A stretch of DNA of 5,429 nt from positions 1 through 5,429 of the forward strand of contig SSTB01000061.1 of assembly GCA_009469665.1 (NCBI GenBank), in the 5' to 3' direction. This DNA comes from Azonexaceae bacterium (GTDB lineage Bacteria > Pseudomonadota > Gammaproteobacteria > Burkholderiales > Rhodocyclaceae). The position numbers were made by a program, and so were the translations under genes. Positions 5,203 through 5,429 of the stretch are shown in pieces (position 1 is the stretch's first letter; each line of letters opens with the position of its first letter). Under the pieces are notes generated by a model that saw only the letters and a list, made by a program, of their open reading frames with translations, searched no databases and was not told where the DNA came from.

Positions 5203-5429
5203 CGCGGGGAATCCGGGATGGGGTAGCAGTAGAGGCGGCGGGCAGTATCCGGAACCTCGATGACTTGCGCGGCTTCCACTTCCGGCACGGGAAAGCTGTT
5301 GCTCACGAAGAGGCTGCCGGGCCGCATTTCACGGCGGACTTTGTCCCATAGATCGGCCATGGGGGCCGGGGAAAGGAAGGCGTAGGCGAGGTCCGTTTCG
5401 CCGAGGGGGGTCTGCCAGAGGTCGCCCCA
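5199..5429 (-). CDS. Class I SAM-dependent methyltransferase-like protein, C-terminal part
   Basis: On the minus strand the frame is open from the window edge (5429) to a TGA at 5199-5201, giving the last 76 residues; the start lies beyond the window. It reads WGDLWQTPLGETDLAYAFLS and continues PAPMADLWDKVRREMRPGSL, then FVSNSFPVPEVEAAQVIEV. The pattern 'D-x-x-Y-x-(F/Y)LSP-x-PM-x-x-LW-x-K...EMRPG-x-LFVSN-x-F' resembles the second half of a Rossmann-fold SAM methyltransferase, covering the strand and loop after motif III and the post-motif strand. The SAM-binding GxGxG region would be upstream and cannot be checked, so family membership is likely rather than proven and the substrate is unknown. 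Its stop overlaps the kinase's GTG start as GTGA, so the two are co-transcribed and probably translationally coupled. Confidence 0.7.
   Translation of the reverse strand, partial: WGDLWQTPLGETDLAYAFLSPAPMADLWDKVRREMRPGSLFVSNSFPVPEVEAAQVIEVPDTARRLYCYPIPDSPR

Overview
The window is GC-rich and densely packed. It looks like chromosomal DNA of a betaproteobacterium, perhaps a Rhodocyclales- or Burkholderiales-type organism that stores polyhydroxyalkanoate (PHA). The main basis is a recognisable PhaM-type PHA-granule protein. A DUF4124 periplasmic protein and a Cache-sensor, DLRQP-type histidine kinase paired with a NarL-type regulator fit the same group. The taxonomic call is inference from protein style, not from a marker gene.

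Left part (1-1893, plus strand). The window opens with the last 46 codons of a gene I do not recognise, ending at 141 and followed by a GC-rich stem-loop. Next is a small secreted DUF4124 protein (360-800), whose start I move from an upstream TTG to an ATG with a ribosome binding site. Then comes an AEC-family (auxin efflux carrier type) permease (967-1893). These three face the same way but are separated by 166-218 bp gaps, so they need not form an operon.

Middle (1916-3142). A phaM-like gene (minus strand) converges on the permease with a 22 bp gap. It is divergent from a NarL/FixJ-family response regulator gene (plus strand). The 102 bp between the two start codons is locally AT-rich, holds a possible extended -10 promoter for the regulator and short inverted repeats, and is the obvious control region.

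Right part (3112-5429, minus strand). A 696-residue membrane histidine kinase is transcribed towards the response regulator, and the two coding ends overlap antisense by 31 bp. The kinase has a periplasmic Cache-like sensor, a complete kinase core and a C-terminal receiver-like domain that has lost its acidic pair and its lysine. Its GTG start overlaps the TGA of an upstream SAM-methyltransferase-like gene (cut by the window edge) in a GTGA junction, which implies translational coupling.

Working model (inference): kinase and regulator form one two-component system arranged tail to tail. The regulator is divergent from phaM, so PHA granule management is a candidate target. The most unusual points are the degenerate receiver on the kinase, the overlapping convergent kinase/regulator genes, and the methyltransferase-kinase coupling. 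I found no RNA genes, CRISPR arrays, insertion sequences or phage genes, and nothing that amounts to a clearly new system.
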